From Cricetomys ansorgei (lineage: Eukaryota; Chordata; Mammalia; Rodentia; Nesomyidae): a stretch of DNA of 64,000 bases. The stretch covers positions 2,914,001-2,978,000 of the forward strand of contig JAMJFZ010000181.1 in the NCBI GenBank assembly GCA_026225945.1. The letters are read 5' to 3'. Positions within the stretch are counted from its first letter, which is position 1. Every line of letters starts with the position of its first letter. Both the position numbers and the translations under genes were made by a program. A model generated the notes under the pieces. That model was not told where the DNA came from and made no database searches. It worked only from the letters and a program-made list of their open reading frames with translations. Of this stretch, positions 27,441 through 41,159 are shown piece by piece.

Positions 27441-28982
27441 ATAATTTTTCAACATTTTAATAAGACTGTATGATGCGTGTGTTGGTGGCATGCAACTATA
27501 ATCCTTGCTCTTTCAGAGGCTAAAGAGCACTACTACATTTTACTGAAAATAGGGTGGACTTGAAGCTAAAATTGAAATCTAAACTCTAAAACATAATTAA
27601 AAAATTTTTGAAGAAGAGTACATAGTCCTATCTTTTCCTTTCTCAAGTTACCCATATAGCAGGTACCACTCTAAGTTTTAATAATTATTAAATTATTTAA
27701 TTCTCCAAATGACACTATGAAATAAGAACCATAATTGGCGAGACTTTTAATGTAAGGAACTGAAGCTCAGAAAGGAAGTTGTCCAGTCTACCTGCCAGGA
27801 AAACTGGCACACTGAATGAGCAGGACTGGAACCCCAGGTGCCCAGACACAATGCTACATTGCTATTTGGCACTTGATGTACCTAAGTGACTTTAGGAGTT
27901 CTTTAGAGACTTTAGGAGAACTTTGGGAATTCTTCACTATTGCTATTAATACTTTTAAAATTATGATTTAACTCTAAAAGGTTTCTACTATGTTCTCTAA
28001 ATATCTCAAAGCGGGTAGGTTAAATAAGGAAACACAAATAAACAAGAAAAAGAGAAAAGGAAAAAGATGGTATCTACCTTTGTCATCTTTAACCTGGGAC
28101 TTCCTTTTATAAGTGATTCTGTGCAGATCAGCTTCACCTTAATTAATATTATGAGCTTAACCATAATTAAATCACTGCCTTAAGAGTTGCATTATTAAAT
28201 AATCCTTGAGGTTTTTTAAACAAAGAAATAGTTTGGTGAACTATTTTTTCATTCTTTAAACATATAAAGATAAAATTAAAAAATCATATAACTATATGAT
28301 TTTATACTATATAAAATTATGATTATACAAAATTAGTTTTAAAATGAAACAAATTATCTTACTAGCAAGACTTGTTTTAGCGTTTCCTATATATCTAGGA
28401 GTCTATTAAAACAACTTCAAAAAATTTTAGGGCTCAATTTGAAGGCATGTTACCAAATAGTTATATGGAACCCTGATTCCAATTTCTCCTCTATTACAAA
28501 TATCATGTACAAGGTAAAATGAAGACAAAGCATGTGCTAGAGAGAGGGAGATGTAAGTGTAACAACTACTTCATTTGGAAACATGAAGGGCCTTAGCCAC
28601 TGCTATGAGCCTATAACCATGACTCTCAGGAACTTCGAAGTCAGAAATGACTGTTCAGGTTCTAAACACCACGAAAAAGAGCACACCCCTCTGAAACCAT
28701 TATTAAAGAAAAAACAAAAAGATGAATACAAATAGCTACCTCATATTAAAATTGGACTCCACCACTGCTCAAATCGAGGCAAGACAAAAGGTTAGCCTCA
28801 TGGTCATTTTTGGATTTAGACTCTAGAAAACAGACATCTGAGGTTTGCAAGTAAAGCGCATAGTGTTAGGACTGTTCACAGCGCAATCCACTAAAGACTT
28901 CTAAACTGTGGACTGTAAGAGGTTAAGGTAGAACTAAGCATATATGTACATGTGTGTGCATATGCATGTCTATGTGTATTTA

Positions 28983-29186
28983 CGTTTTGAGACAGGTTCT
29001 CATGTATGTATGTATGTATGTATGTATGTATGTATGCATGCATGTATGTTTTAAGACAGGCTTTCATCATATAGCCAAGCTTGCCTCAAACTTCCCATGG
29101 CCCTCAAGCTAGTCTTGAACAAGTGATCTCCCTGTCTCAGCCTCCTGAGTTCTAGGATTACAGTCATGCACTACCATACTTATTTA
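28983..29186 (-). mobile_element. B1-like SINE with an internal (ATGT)n expansion and a duplicated end
   Basis: TTTTGAGACAGGTTCTCAT at 28985 and TTTTAAGACAGGCTTTCAT at 29049 are two copies of the reverse-complemented B1 3' end, separated by an ATGT repeat (about 29002-29049). The rest of the B1 follows: CTTGAACAAGTGATCTCCC, CAGCCTCCTGAGTTCTAGG and ATTACAGTCATGCACTACCA. Confidence 0.8.
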
Positions 29187-29189
29187 AAG

Positions 29190-32100
29190 CTAAACATTCT
29201 CAGTCTCTGAACTGATATAAAGCTTGAGTTTTGAACAAATGATTATTATATAGACATATGTATAAAATATAGACAGAGACATTTGTCTTACATTATAAAC
29301 CTAAGAATATTTTGAATTTGTATCATTTAGTTAGACACAAATGGTAAAGCATTGTTTTTAAAATAAAAATTACCAGGTTTATTGATAATAAAAGATGGCA
29401 TAAGGAATGGCTTTGCTTTTTCTTCCCACTCAGCTTCTGTAATGAGCTGATGAATACAGGAAACCTCCTAAAGGGCAGTTTTATTCTATTATCCTAATGA
29501 GAGAAGCAGACAAGAAAGGATTGATTCAGGGCAGTTTGCAGTTGTCGACATTCCTTGTTCTATGACAGTCACTTAAAGACAAGACACTGAATAGCAGTAA
29601 TAACAAAACCCTGTAGTTATAAATGTAGGAACAAAAACCAGCATTGGGAATTTTAATTGGAAATCTCTAAAGACAACAATCAGGAAAGTTGAATGACAGA
29701 GTTTGTGGTTTCTGGGTTTTTTAGCCAAACAGAGTATTAGTCAAAATGCACTGGGGCATGAGGAGAATGTATGGGAGATGTCACTTACAGCTCATGAAAG
29801 TAAGCAACCAAGAAAGTGGAAATCAGGGTCCATTACTCGTGACAGGATAACAGAATTATCCCTGTGCTGATGCTGGTGAGGGCTGAAGGAAAGAAGGGTA
29901 AAAAGGGTAGGAAAGGGTGTCTCTTGTATATGCAAATTTCAGCAGACTGAGTTTCAACCCTGGTTGAGATTTCCCCTTTCTTCTTTCCTTCACTTTCATT
30001 TACAACAGTCTCTGTGCTTAGGTTGTTCAAGTGTGACTCTGAAACTAGCTTAAAGTTGACCCCACATTACCACCTCCAACATTCTTTTCAGAAAGCAGCT
30101 GATTAAATACCCCCAGGGTAAGTGGACCAGGAATAAGCAGCTGTCAAACTGACAAAGCAGTGTCTTTACTCTGCTGATACTGTCACCTGTCAGACCCACT
30201 TCCTATTTCCTTAAAGCCTGATCCTTACCTCTGGCAGTCTCTTGTTAGTTACATAGCAGGCTGTTTTTAAAAGCCTATAAATTTTTTTATTTTCTGTTCT
30301 TCATTTTCTCTATAGATTGCACTGTGACCTCTGCTACTGGCAGACATCATCAGAAAGCCACTTGTAATGATCCTAAACTACATCTCCATGTCAGCCAACT
30401 TTATTTTCCAAAATACCTAACCAGTTGTCTATATTTTAAAGCAACTCAAATCAGGGATCCCAACCTCCTCAATGGCATTTCCCCACCCCTAGCCTATAAT
30501 AAAAACAAAAACAAAAAGATGGAAGGCAGAAATAGACTATCAACAAGCAGATCTTTGGTGAAAAACAACAAAACACTGCAGTTAAAACTTTATCTCTAAT
30601 TGCAAAGTTATTATTTGCAATTGCCAAATATCTATGACTTTGTTCTTAGAAAAGCATCTCTCTCACTGTTCACTGCTAACACTGATGGTTTAGTTAGGTA
30701 CTCCATTCACAAGTTTTGAACAGATAATCGAGCCATGTAAAGTTAAAAGTTTTTAGTTATCAGGCTACTCCTTAGATGTTTCTGCCCCCTGTGGAGACAT
30801 AAAAGCATACTGTACTAAGGCAAGATTAATTGATACTTATCCACAAAATCAGCACTCAGTATACTGACTGATAGACTCACAGTGGCAGCACTACCCACCT
30901 CAGTTCTGAACACACAATGTGGGTCAAGAGCGTATGAAGTTCAAATTAAGGAATGATAACCTGAAAGGGTTATGAGTATGCCACTGGCCCTGACATCATC
31001 AAGGTAAACTGTGATCATAAGTAAATCCATACAGTACCATAAGTTCTCCTTCGCTAATAAAATGGCTATTTTATTTTAGCTACAAAATGAATTGCCTTCC
31101 ATACTTATTAAATGTCATGTGAGAAAAGTAGCTTATAAAACATGCAAGTTTACAAAACAATCTGAATCCCACTACCTTGAGAACCCTAGAAGAAGAAACC
31201 AAGAAAGAATACCAAAATTTGATGGCAAAAATCAGTAATTGTTTTCCCCACAAAATTCAGTGTAGTCACTCTTACATACCATGATTCCAAATTAAAAGAA
31301 ACCAAGCTACATATGTAAGTTTATGGTTAAAGAAAATATGAAGAGTCTAACAAGGAGCTCACAGGACACATGGATGGGGAGGTTAGAACACAGAAGGTGA
31401 TGTCTAGTGTTTTCTGTGGCTTTCGAGTATGAGTCTCATCTGACTTATAAACAAAAGAGAAACTAGCAAGTTAATTTAAAAACAATTATTTTAAATGTAA
31501 TTTAGCAGGACAGAGTATCAGGGTTCTGAGGTATCAGATCAATATGCTGCCTTGGAAAGTCATTTTCTCTTCCCAGTCCTTTCTGTGACCATGAAACATC
31601 TTTTCACACTTGTTCACAATTAACTGCTTCACTACTTAATTACTGCAACTATGTCAAATGGGCCTTTTGTCTGTAATTCAATTACTGTGAGAGGTTTATA
31701 GTTTGAGTATTAAGAAGTGAAGCATTTACTTGAGTATATACAGAAATAAAAAAGACTCAACATATCACAGTCTAATTAAGAGTGAATTTTAAAACTCAAC
31801 TTTCTGCATTTATACCATGGTTGTCCCAGCTTATCAGCCAATGTTCTGGGCTCTGGTGGAAGAGTACAAACATTGTTCCACCTCATTTCCATAATTTAAG
31901 TGATTCTCATACCTTGATTAGAGACCAGAGTTGACTTGCTGCAGAGAGTCCCTCACCCCATAGTAACACATCCTCATAGATCCTGATAGTATCTTATCGC
32001 CTAGGACAAAAAGTTTTTGTTTTTGCAGGTTTGTCTTCCACACTCAGCGGAAGCATGATTACTATTAAAGACTGAATTCATTGAGTGATGAATATGTGAA

Positions 32101-35100
32101 CTGTCCTCAAAATAACTAAGCTCAGGAACAAATGTCAGAGGCAGTTGAAGAAAACAGTAAATCGTGTGTAACCTTAAGAATGTGCAAAGGAAGGAAAGAA
32201 ATGTTCCTACTCTCACCTACCTTGTTTCTAATGTCTCTTGAATATGTTCAAAATCCGATGTTTGGGGGCAGGGCGGGGGGAGTACAAAGTTAGGTTACAT
32301 GTACTTATGGACCTTCTTGTCCTAAGAATTACCCTCTGCATTTCATGACACTGCATGGCTATGAAGAATGTGAGTACATGCTGTTATTTTACACCATATG
32401 TGCAGGTGCTAGCATGGTCAGCAGCTGTTGAGAACATCCTTTACTGCTGAGGGGGACACAGCCTCCTCCATGGGTCTGGGATGACTTTTATAGTCAGCAG
32501 GTATAAAATTCGGGGAATTTACACCTGTTCTCTATGACTGCTTTGCTTGACTTTGACTTGGGAGAGTAAAATTCTGACCCTTAGATAAAGAGCTCAGTAA
32601 AATCACACAAGATCATTGAAATTAGTCAAATAGTAAGTGTGGAAATTAACAGAATTTTTACAGGATTTCAATACATCTACCTCATTGTTCATTTACATGG
32701 AATACACACCTTCAGTGTCCAAGTGGTGGAAATTTTCAGTCACTTAACTGTTTGCTTGACTCAATGATATACAGTACGCTAAACCAGTACTCCTCAGTGA
32801 GGACACTTCTGGCATTCTGGGTGAGTCAGGCCTTGATTGGCAAGACTTTTTACTCCCTGCTCCATCCCCTCATCCCTCAGACCCCTTCTCCAACCTATGG
32901 ATGGAAGCAATCCCCAGTCACCCAATCACTGGGACAAGGTCTCACAAATTTCTAAGCACTTCCTGGAAGGTGGTGGGACCTAGCTGGGACTCACTGCATC
33001 ATATATTATATAAAAATTACAATTCTGAAAATAATTTAAGACTTTTTTAAAGCAGTCTTAGTAGGGTGTTTCCCTTAGTGACAACATTACAACTTCCATT
33101 TCCAAACTATTTTCAAGGATACACAAAGTTCATTTACCACATCCTTATGGAATCCTAGACTGCCTTACTATTTTTCACATGATTGCTTATAAACCTGTTA
33201 TTAAAATGCCTCAGTTAATATTTTCACTTGTGTTTGTTTACAAACTATCAAAATAGGTTTGCTCTTCATAATCCGGGTATACAATATTATCAGAATTATC
33301 ATTACCACCATACTACTCAGAACGGTAGGAAGGAAGGCATCCTTTTGCCCTCTACTAAGTCATGACAGTAGCACACACAAATATGCACACTCCAAGACTT
33401 ACTGGGAAAGAAGATTTTCACAAGTTCAGGGTGACTAATGAATAGAACAATGCAAATGATGAATCACTGTAAAAATATGAAATGCCACTCTAAAATTTGC
33501 AAAAGAGCAATGAAAATCCATCTATGATCAGAAGTTATTTAGAATTATAAATCTCCATTTTAAATTATAATAACTTTACAATGACTTAGTATGAAAGCTG
33601 AAATTTTAGTGCTTCCCTGACCCACATGTGCAGAAGACCTGAAGGACCTGCCAGCAACTAAAGAGGCCTTTTAGAAACTAGTATCATAATACCTAACTCA
33701 ACAGAAGCACAGACTGTTTCCTCTATTACATAAGTAGTGGCTTCTTTTTGAACACTGGCCTTCTCGCTGCTCTTTCTTCCAACAGTGTAACTATATTGTC
33801 AGGTTCAGCAAGCCCTTATGCCTTCACGATCTGGCTCTCTCAACAATCAACATGTTCATTTTACATGGAAATCACTCTTCTTTCTATATAACTACAGTAA
33901 TATCACTTGGGCTCCTTAGTCTCTTTAGAAATACTGTATTCCCAAAACCCTTCTTATATTTGGGGATATTTTGTCTGGGGAAGAGGCATAGCCAAAGATG
34001 GCGTATTTGTCTATCTCAGCTTGAGTTAAGTAAGATAGGGAGTTCAGATAAAGTCTACTTTTCTGTTATTGGACATTTATACTACTTTTCACCTCTACCC
34101 TGTGTATACGTTTTCCCGACATTTCTAAGAATCAAAAAGCTTTGTGTGATCAAACAAGGAAGGTTTGGTCTCTTCATTTTTCTGTCATCCAAAAATTAGG
34201 CTCCCTTGTCCGTGCTTCCCCATCTCCTGCCGGAGTAACTCATATTGGGTCAGCAGGAAGCAGCTGAAATCTTAATTTTATTTCTTACATCACTGATCTC
34301 CGAGACTCAGATCAAAGTTCCTTACTACAGTTATTTAATTGCTACCAATGCTTCTGCTTTAAAATTCTAGGTCTGATTCTTTTTAGCTTGTCATGGGCTG
34401 AGCTGTTCCAGTAAGACAGGCTTCACATAACACAATAAATTAATGCTCACTTAAAAGTAAGGTTTGGAGGAAGAGTAAATTTCATATTCGTCATGGATGT
34501 ATTTCAGACAGTGAGATTTAAAGACAGAGGATGCTTTTATAGAAACCCCATAGTACAATTTCAGAGCAAAGAGCCTGGATTGCCCTAGTATCTTTGTTTT
34601 CATTTGCTTGTTTTAATTTTTTTCTTTTTTTTATAAAAAACAAAACAAAACAAAAACAATGCTAATGCAAGTGATCAGACAATATGAGAGACCTGTTGTT
34701 CCTAAGATTTCACTGTGGCTGGCTATAAACTATGTACTTTTTAAAGAGGCTAGACTTTATTCATTAGGATGTGCCTGCTGCATTATTATATATGGAGCAT
34801 ATGAGGTATTTAATAAAACATCCATTAAATAAATGTTTTTGCAATTAGGAAATCATGTACTTCTTACACTCAAGACAATGTGACCCAGACAAAAAAGCTG
34901 AGAAGAGATGGTATCAAAGCCCCCTCAAAATCTCTAAGACTGAATCTTGATCAAATTATTACTTTGTCATATAAATTGCATACAAAAAATGCATTGTTTG
35001 TGCCACCTTAAAAGGAAGATATGGGCTGTGTCATACATAAATGAAATCTGTATTATCTATTTTAGGAACTTTGAAACTTACAACCTCACATTCAATAAGA

Positions 35101-35485
35101 AATCTGATAGCATCAATACCATTTACAAAACAGTATATATTAAGGCTCAGGGGGAGGAAGAGGAAGAAGATACAGAAAGATTCTAAGGGTCAGAGGTGGT
35201 AGATGACTCCAAAGAAAGTGTCTTCCAGACACAACAGGACTGCTACACATATGAACTCACAGAGACAGTGGCATCATTCACAAGACCTGCACATTTCACA
35301 ACCAGAATAAATCCCAGCACTGAGAAAAGCAAGTAGACACTGAGTCCTTACCCCAACCCAAGAACTGCTGGCAATTGATACTTGCTAGAAAAGACAAATC
35401 AATGGAGTGTTGCCAGGAATATCAACCATACTCCAGGGCAGGAACCATGCCCAAGAAAAGTGGGCCAATACAAAATGAACTCCTT

Positions 35486-35486
<1 letters not shown>
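29190..35486. other. About 6.3 kb of intron with little recognisable content
   Basis: No SINE or LTR that I can name with confidence. A G-rich run lies at about 32264-32282 and a T-rich/A-rich pair near 34610-34665. The 115-codon open frame at 33852-34199 shows no domain and is taken as chance. Confidence 0.5.

Positions 35487-35487
<1 letters not shown>

Positions 35488-35516
<29 letters not shown>
35488..35516. repeat. (GT)n microsatellite
   Basis: About 14 uninterrupted TG dinucleotides. Confidence 0.95.
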
Positions 35517-35519
<3 letters not shown>

Positions 35520-35989
35520 TTTTGTTTCATTTAAGAGGGAAAAAACAAAAAGAAGTGAGAAAGAAAATAAAGTCCAAGTTCTTAAATATGCCTTTGAAAG
35601 ATATCCAGATTACTTGCTCAACTCCATTTGTCTATATCCAGTTATTTCGTGTGATTTGACCTGAAACTTAACCTGTATGCACAACTCCCAGGTTCCTTCC
35701 TACTGAGTTACTTTGGGGGAACAATCCAATCTGTCTGTACCCTGCCATCCTATATACAGAAATAGGAAGCAATTCTACTTTAGAACTGTGACTTGCACAG
35801 AGTAAGTGCTTATGAAGGTCTGCTGTTATTAATCATTACAACGAATCACGACATAAACATTCAATCAACTTAAGTTATAATTAGCAACTACTAGCTATTG
35901 GCCTCATTAACATGAATAGCCCATGCATTCAGTATTACCAAGAACTACTACAGTTAGATGTTGTGCCAGCCTTAGCTCTGCTGTGTGAT

Positions 35990-36085
35990 TGCTTGAGACA
36001 GCTGCTTCACTCTTGCCCAGACTGGCCTGGAACTCACCTCACAGCCCAGACTGGTTTCAAACTTGGGACAACATTGAATAGCCTC
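35990..36085 (-). mobile_element. Diverged B1-like SINE
   Basis: TTGCTTGAGACAGCTGCTTC, TTGCCCAGACTGGCCTGGAA and AGCCCAGACTGGTTTCAAAC look like reverse-complemented B1 words, with the central word occurring twice. It is old and could be a rearranged copy. Confidence 0.5.
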
Positions 36086-36239
36086 ATCTATGCTGCCTTT
36101 GATGTTTTAGTGTTATCAGTGAATACTTGGTGGTGGGGGGTGGGGGGGAGACGGGGACACACGGCTACTGCTGTATGTCAAAACCTGCAGAGAATAGAGG
36201 AGAAAAAGCTAAATAGAAATAATGAGCAACTACTTAAAA

Positions 36240-36350
36240 TCAACTTGGGGAAGGTGACTTATTCTTGCAATCCCAGCACTCAGGATATTGAGGCAGGAGG
36301 ACTGCTATAACAGGCTAACTGCAGCTACAAATACGACTATCTCAAAAGCA
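36240..36350 (+). mobile_element. Diverged B1-like SINE
   Basis: GCAATCCCAGCACTCAGGAT, TTGAGGCAGGAGGACTGC and a degenerate end ATCTCAAAAGC. Confidence 0.65.
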
Positions 36351-36829
36351 TAATAACAAAGCCACCAGTAGCAACTTATAGCAACAAAAAAATTATATAA
36401 AAATACACTTGTTACAAGCCATTTAAAATGAACAGTGAAAGAAAGTGACAGACCATTTGTGACAGAATGAAACTGTATTAGGCACATAGATATTTGCGTA
36501 AAGATGTAGCGATAAAAATGGCCAAGAATAATAGTAAATACACTACTTATAACATTCTCTTTATAAAAAAGGTTATGAATCGGTTTTGTTCCCTTTTTCT
36601 GTGTGTGTGATAATTATACTACTGTCTAGCTTCTTTAGCTTACAGTTAAAAATCTGGTTATACTTTAAATTTCTATAAAGCATAAACTCTTTAAAACTGT
36701 AACAAGCTAAACAAAGATCAATCTTAAACTTGTAGATGCTACTAATATTACTATTGCTAATGACAATTTGGAAAATGAATAGGCAATATTCCAGAAGATC
36801 AGCAGGCACTTAGAATCTCATGAACTTGA

Positions 36830-36925
36830 AGCTGAGCACACTTGCACACTCCTATAACCCCATCTTGAACAGAGGCTGAGGCAAAATGATCCAGAGTTTG
36901 AGAGTAGCCTGGGCCATAGTTAAAA
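36830..36925 (+). mobile_element. Diverged B1-like SINE
   Basis: CACTCCTATAACCCCATC, GGCTGAGGCAAAATGATCC and GTTTGAGAGTAGCCTGGGCC match an old B1 in order. Confidence 0.6.
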
Positions 36926-37280
36926 GGGAAATAATAAAGAACTTCAGAAACATAAAGAAAATATAAGCTATATCTGCAAAATCACAATGTCCAGCACCTG
37001 AAAGAAACCAAGTCTGTCTAAGTAATGGCTGTCATAACCAGTTTTCTACACTTCCTATGACTTCATAAATATTAAAAATGTTCAAATGATTAAGAAAGCA
37101 GGTTCCTAATACTAACATAGGTTACCAAGCATGCTATGATAAAATTTTCAACTGACAGATGATTTTTAAAGTTTACACAAATCCTTGTTTTCATCAACAA
37201 CCAAGATTCTTAGAAAATCTGTTTGAACTACACTCTATTGTTAGGAATGCCGCGGGCTAAGTCTAGGATGCAATAATGAG

Positions 37281-37294
37281 GTGCCATCTAGTGG
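37281..37294 (-). promoter_or_regulatory. CTCF-like motif (full match to the core)
   Basis: The reverse complement, CCACTAGATGGCAC, matches all 14 positions of the CTCF core CCASYAGRKGGCAS. It is outside any recognised SINE. Occupancy is inferred only. Confidence 0.5.
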
Positions 37295-37438
37295 ATGCTT
37301 TGAAAAGTTTCTATGTTCATGTATACTAAAATCCTGATGACATAATCTTGTCAAAACCTCTTCTACATGAGGAAGTAGCCAACCCTTACAGCTCCTCCTA
37401 ACCAAGAACTGATCATAGCTGAACTAAAACATATAACA

Positions 37439-37440
<2 letters not shown>

Positions 37441-37485
<45 letters not shown>

Positions 37486-37515
37486 CACAAACACACATGC
37501 ACAAACACACACACT
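37441..37515. repeat. (CA)n microsatellite with ATGCACAA interruptions
   Basis: Pure AC from 37441 to 37483, then two ATGCACAA interruptions and a second short AC run. Confidence 0.95.
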
Positions 37516-38112
37516 ACTGATTGGCAATATTAATTTTAAATTTAAAGTTGAAACTATACCAACACTATCACAAAGGACAAAAACAGGCCAATGAGAATTT
37601 AAGATGCCTCGAAGACAAATGAAGACTCATATAGATTTAAAGGGGAGCCAATTTAACAAGCATGTTCTTATTTACTTATGCTAATGGTATGAGATTATTA
37701 TATTAAGAACTATAATTACATTCAGAAGGTAATTACTATTACTCTATGCCATAGGAAAGCATATTCACTTGTACTACGCAATCTACATCTGATGGTTAGA
37801 AATCAGTACAACTTCCTAGTGGAATGTTCCTGCAAAGGCAGGGAAATGGAACTATGTCTCTTACAGAACAGCTGCAAAGGCCTTCTTGTGCTAGCAGACA
37901 TGGCAGCAACACAAGACATAACCAGTTAAAATGAAATTAATGATAACAAAGAATACACTATATAGACATATGGCAAAATGGAAGGCTGAGAGAGCTGACC
38001 AAATGTCATTTCAACTATTATTCCATAATCAAAGTTTATGTTTAGACATACTAGGTAAAAATCGGTGTCTACTTGAATTATCACAATTATGAACAATTCT
38101 CGAGCTTTGTTT

Positions 38113-38535
38113 ATCTCTGAGGAGGTTTGACTATGTTGGTTGGGTTTCTGTCAACTTGACACAAACTGGAAATATATGGAAGAAGGGAATCTCAACTGAG
38201 ACATTGCACCCCTCAGATTGGCCTGTAGTAAAGTCTTTGGGGGCATTTTCTTGACTAATGGTTGATATGGGAAGACCCAGCTCACAGTAGCTGGTGCTAC
38301 CCCCCAAACAGCTGATCCTGAGTTGTACAAGAAACCAGGCTGAGTAAGCCATGAGGAACCAGCCACCAAGCAGTGTTTCTCCACGGTCTCTGCTTCAGTT
38401 CCTGCCCTGAGTTTCTACCCTGACTTGCCTTCACGATGGACTGTGATTGGGAATACAAGCCAAATAAACCCTTTCTTTCTCAAGTTGCTTTTGGTCATGG
38501 TATTTTATCAGAGCAGCAGAAAGCAAACTAAGATG
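38113..38535 (+). mobile_element. Abundant rodent interspersed repeat (LTR/RMER-like)
   Basis: TTTCTGTCAACTTGACACAA, GATTGGCCTGTAGTAAAGTC, GGGGGCATTTTCTTGACTAA, AAGCCAAATAAACCCTTTC and GTTGCTTTTGGTCATGGT appear in the order of a very common rodent repeat. It ends near GCAAACTAAGATGAC. A second copy lies in opposite orientation at 60385-60665. Confidence 0.85.
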
Positions 38536-39534
38536 ACGGGTAGTTTCGTTTAATTTTTAAAATATAGTACATATATATTTTAAGCCTCTCAACTTTTTAG
38601 ATTTTCACATTGAACTATAAAAATTAATGATTTATTTGAAAGATACTCTACTCTGAAAAGTTTGTATGCAGCCAGATACAACTAATTTCCATGAGGACTT
38701 TTGCAATTGTTACTACTGATCCTAGAGTTACAGATAGTTTGCAGAATAATTTCAGCTTAAGGGGTTATTCTTTTAAAAGTGAAACCCTTCATTTTAGAGG
38801 AGATGGGACCCACCCAATTTACAAAGGGAGAAAACAAGATACACAAATGTCAAAAGTTAGCTCAAGTTCATCCAGCTAATTATCGGCAGAGTCAAGCTGT
38901 AGGTCTCTTGATCAGGCCATTAGAGATCTCTCCATCAAACCACACTGGCTTTTGTATTCTTTTTCAAATAGAAATGAGATATTTTCATTAAATCTCCTTA
39001 AGGAAAAAGAAACCTTCTTAATTTTCTACACTTTGATTCTACAAGGTCCATATGGGACATTTCCTACTAGGGTGGGTCTGAAAGAAAAATAAGAGTGTTA
39101 AGATTGAGTCTATCCTCCATCAACACAACATTGGGAAAGGATAAGGCAGCTTTCCAGAGTAAACCCACCAGTTATGAAAGTGAGAATCAGTATTGTTCGC
39201 TACATGGGTATAAGGAGCCATTTCTGCATCCTACCAACACGGTCCTTGAGTTTGCTGGAGCTGCAGGGAGAAGCACAGCCTTGGTGGGTGCTCAGAAAGC
39301 ACAGGACCACCCAAAGTATTCACAGGCTGACCCTCAGTATTTGAAAAAAAAGTCTTAATTTTCCTCAAATGTGACATCTTTTCTCTCTCATCATCTCCTA
39401 GGGTTAGTGGAGACACACCACACATTCTTTCTATTTGGTCTGGTTCCTGTCACTCTGTGTCTTCCTACCAGGCTCTGGAGCAGCTGACACTTGCATTTAA
39501 CTTCCAAATTACAGTTTTAATCCCAACTGTTGTT

Positions 39535-39736
39535 GGGGGTTGGAGAGATGGCTCAGTGGTTAAGAACACTGGCTGTTCTACCAGAGGACCCAGGTTCAAT
39601 TTCCAGCACCCACATGGTGGCTCACAACTGCCTCTAACTCCTCTTACAGGGGATCCATCGCCCTCACACAGATATAAAGGCATGCAAATCACCAATGTAC
39701 ACAATATACACCAATGTATAAAAATAAAATAAAATT
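39535..39736 (+). mobile_element. Full-length B2 SINE with target-site duplication
   Basis: It starts with the tRNA-like head GGTTGGAGAGATGGCTCAGT and continues TGGTTAAGAACACTGGCTG, CCAGCACCCACATGGTGG and CTCACAACTGCCTCTAAC. It ends in an AAAATAAAATAAAA tail. The flanks CCCAACTGTTGTT (39522-39534) and CCCAATTGTTGTT (39737-39749) differ by one base, as expected for an L1-mediated insertion. Confidence 0.95.
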
Positions 39737-40954
39737 CCCAATTGTTGTTATTTTATAATGTTTGTTTTAGTATTCAGAAAACCATATTCTGACACAGAAA
39801 ATATATACATGAAGTGAAAAGAATCTGTAAATCTGGATGCAAATACTAATTTCAGGTAGATGGATGCCTTGGCTATCTTCCCATCTCTAACTCAGGTTCA
39901 CCTCATCTGGCCCTAAAAGCAGCAGCCCCTCCAAATCTAAGTAATCCTAAAGCTGGGATCTGGAAAACACTCTACACCAGATTTCAGCTCAGTAAGTCTT
40001 ATTAGTCACAGCCAAACACAATTCTCCTGCAATGGCTTTAAAAAAAAAAAGTCTGAGGAATATAGTGATAGGACAAATCTCAAAGGGGTCCTTTGTAGGT
40101 TACAAGTGAATTGCTTTTGAGACTGTGTCTGTAGACATCTTACTTTGGCTCCACCTCTATACAAACTGCTCTGGGAGCCTAAGAAAAGCAGCTTTGAAAT
40201 GTGCAAGTACACAGATTTTGTACTGCTGCCACAAGCCTGCAGCCGCTGCCAAAGGAAAGGGTGAGTCAAAGCAATTCTACACACCGCACTTCTCCATGTC
40301 TTCCTCGTACTTGGCAGCGATACACTGGGATCAGTCATCCTGCTAAACGTCCAGAGTCCAAAGTCATTACTAGAGCAAAGGTTTCCAGTCCAAGAACTTT
40401 CAAGTGATATAAAAGTTTAACGTTTCAGTGCAAAGGGGGTCTTTTGATTTAATTATGATATGCTTGGAATCTGTTACAAGTTAAAGGGCCAGTAATACAG
40501 TGGTATACACATTGCCAGACTAACTGCAGGACACCCACATCCATCTTTCTGGGTCAAAATTGTTACCAGTACTTATTCAAATGATAAAGTCACACCTACA
40601 GGCAGTTTCTAGCACTAGTTATGCAGTCAGAGAGTAGTCACATATTTATACATGATGCCTCTTTCCAGGCTCTTCTGCCATTTACTTCTTATTTCAAGGG
40701 ATTAAAGATACAGTCCCAATAATCTTCATGTTTCTGGTGAATAACAGACGTGTCATTAATGATTTGGGTCAAATGACATCAGACCTAAGTATAATTTTTT
40801 TTCTAAAGAATGGTTATCTTTATATTTTGTGATTATACCATTGAGGTCATATACATCGTACCTAAAATCATATACCTACAAACAGCACTAAACAGGCTTG
40901 GCATGTTGTATTTATATATCTAAGCGTTTTTAGATATATGTAACAACAGCAATT

Positions 40955-41085
40955 AAAAAAAAAAAGAGGCCATGAGTCAGAGAGGGTCAAGGGCAGGAGT
41001 ATAAGGAAGTGGTGGGGACAGAGGAAAGGAAGAGAGGAAATGATATGTTTATATTTTAATTAAAAAAAAATAAAGAAATGCATGT
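40955..41085 (+). mobile_element. Likely LINE-1 3' end
   Basis: A purine-rich GGAGTATAAGGAAGTGGTG...GAGAGGAAATGATATG block followed by TTTATATTTTAATTAAAAAA resembles the G-rich 3' UTR and A tail of a rodent L1. It is short, with no coding part. Confidence 0.55.
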
Positions 41086-41159
41086 TAAAGAACTTCGAGA
41101 CTCCTTTTCTCTATTAAAGTTATCTAAGACTCATGAAGACTATTTCTACTTATTTTGAA

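Noticed and set aside
30778..30796. CTCF-like word CTGCCCCCTGTGG
   Set aside because: It lacks one base of the core spacing, so it was not called as a site.
33852..34199. 115-codon plus-strand open frame
   Set aside because: No domain, hydrophobic chance composition, no splice or promoter context; length is within what AT-rich DNA gives by chance in 64 kb.
34610..34665. T-rich block facing an A-rich block, hairpin-like
   Set aside because: Low-complexity pairing only; arms are not exact and could be two simple tails.
35912..36310. 132-codon plus-strand open frame, the second longest seen
   Set aside because: It crosses a diverged B1 pair and a G-rich run; the residues include SINE-derived phrases (CNPSTQDIEAGGLL). 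No protein family.
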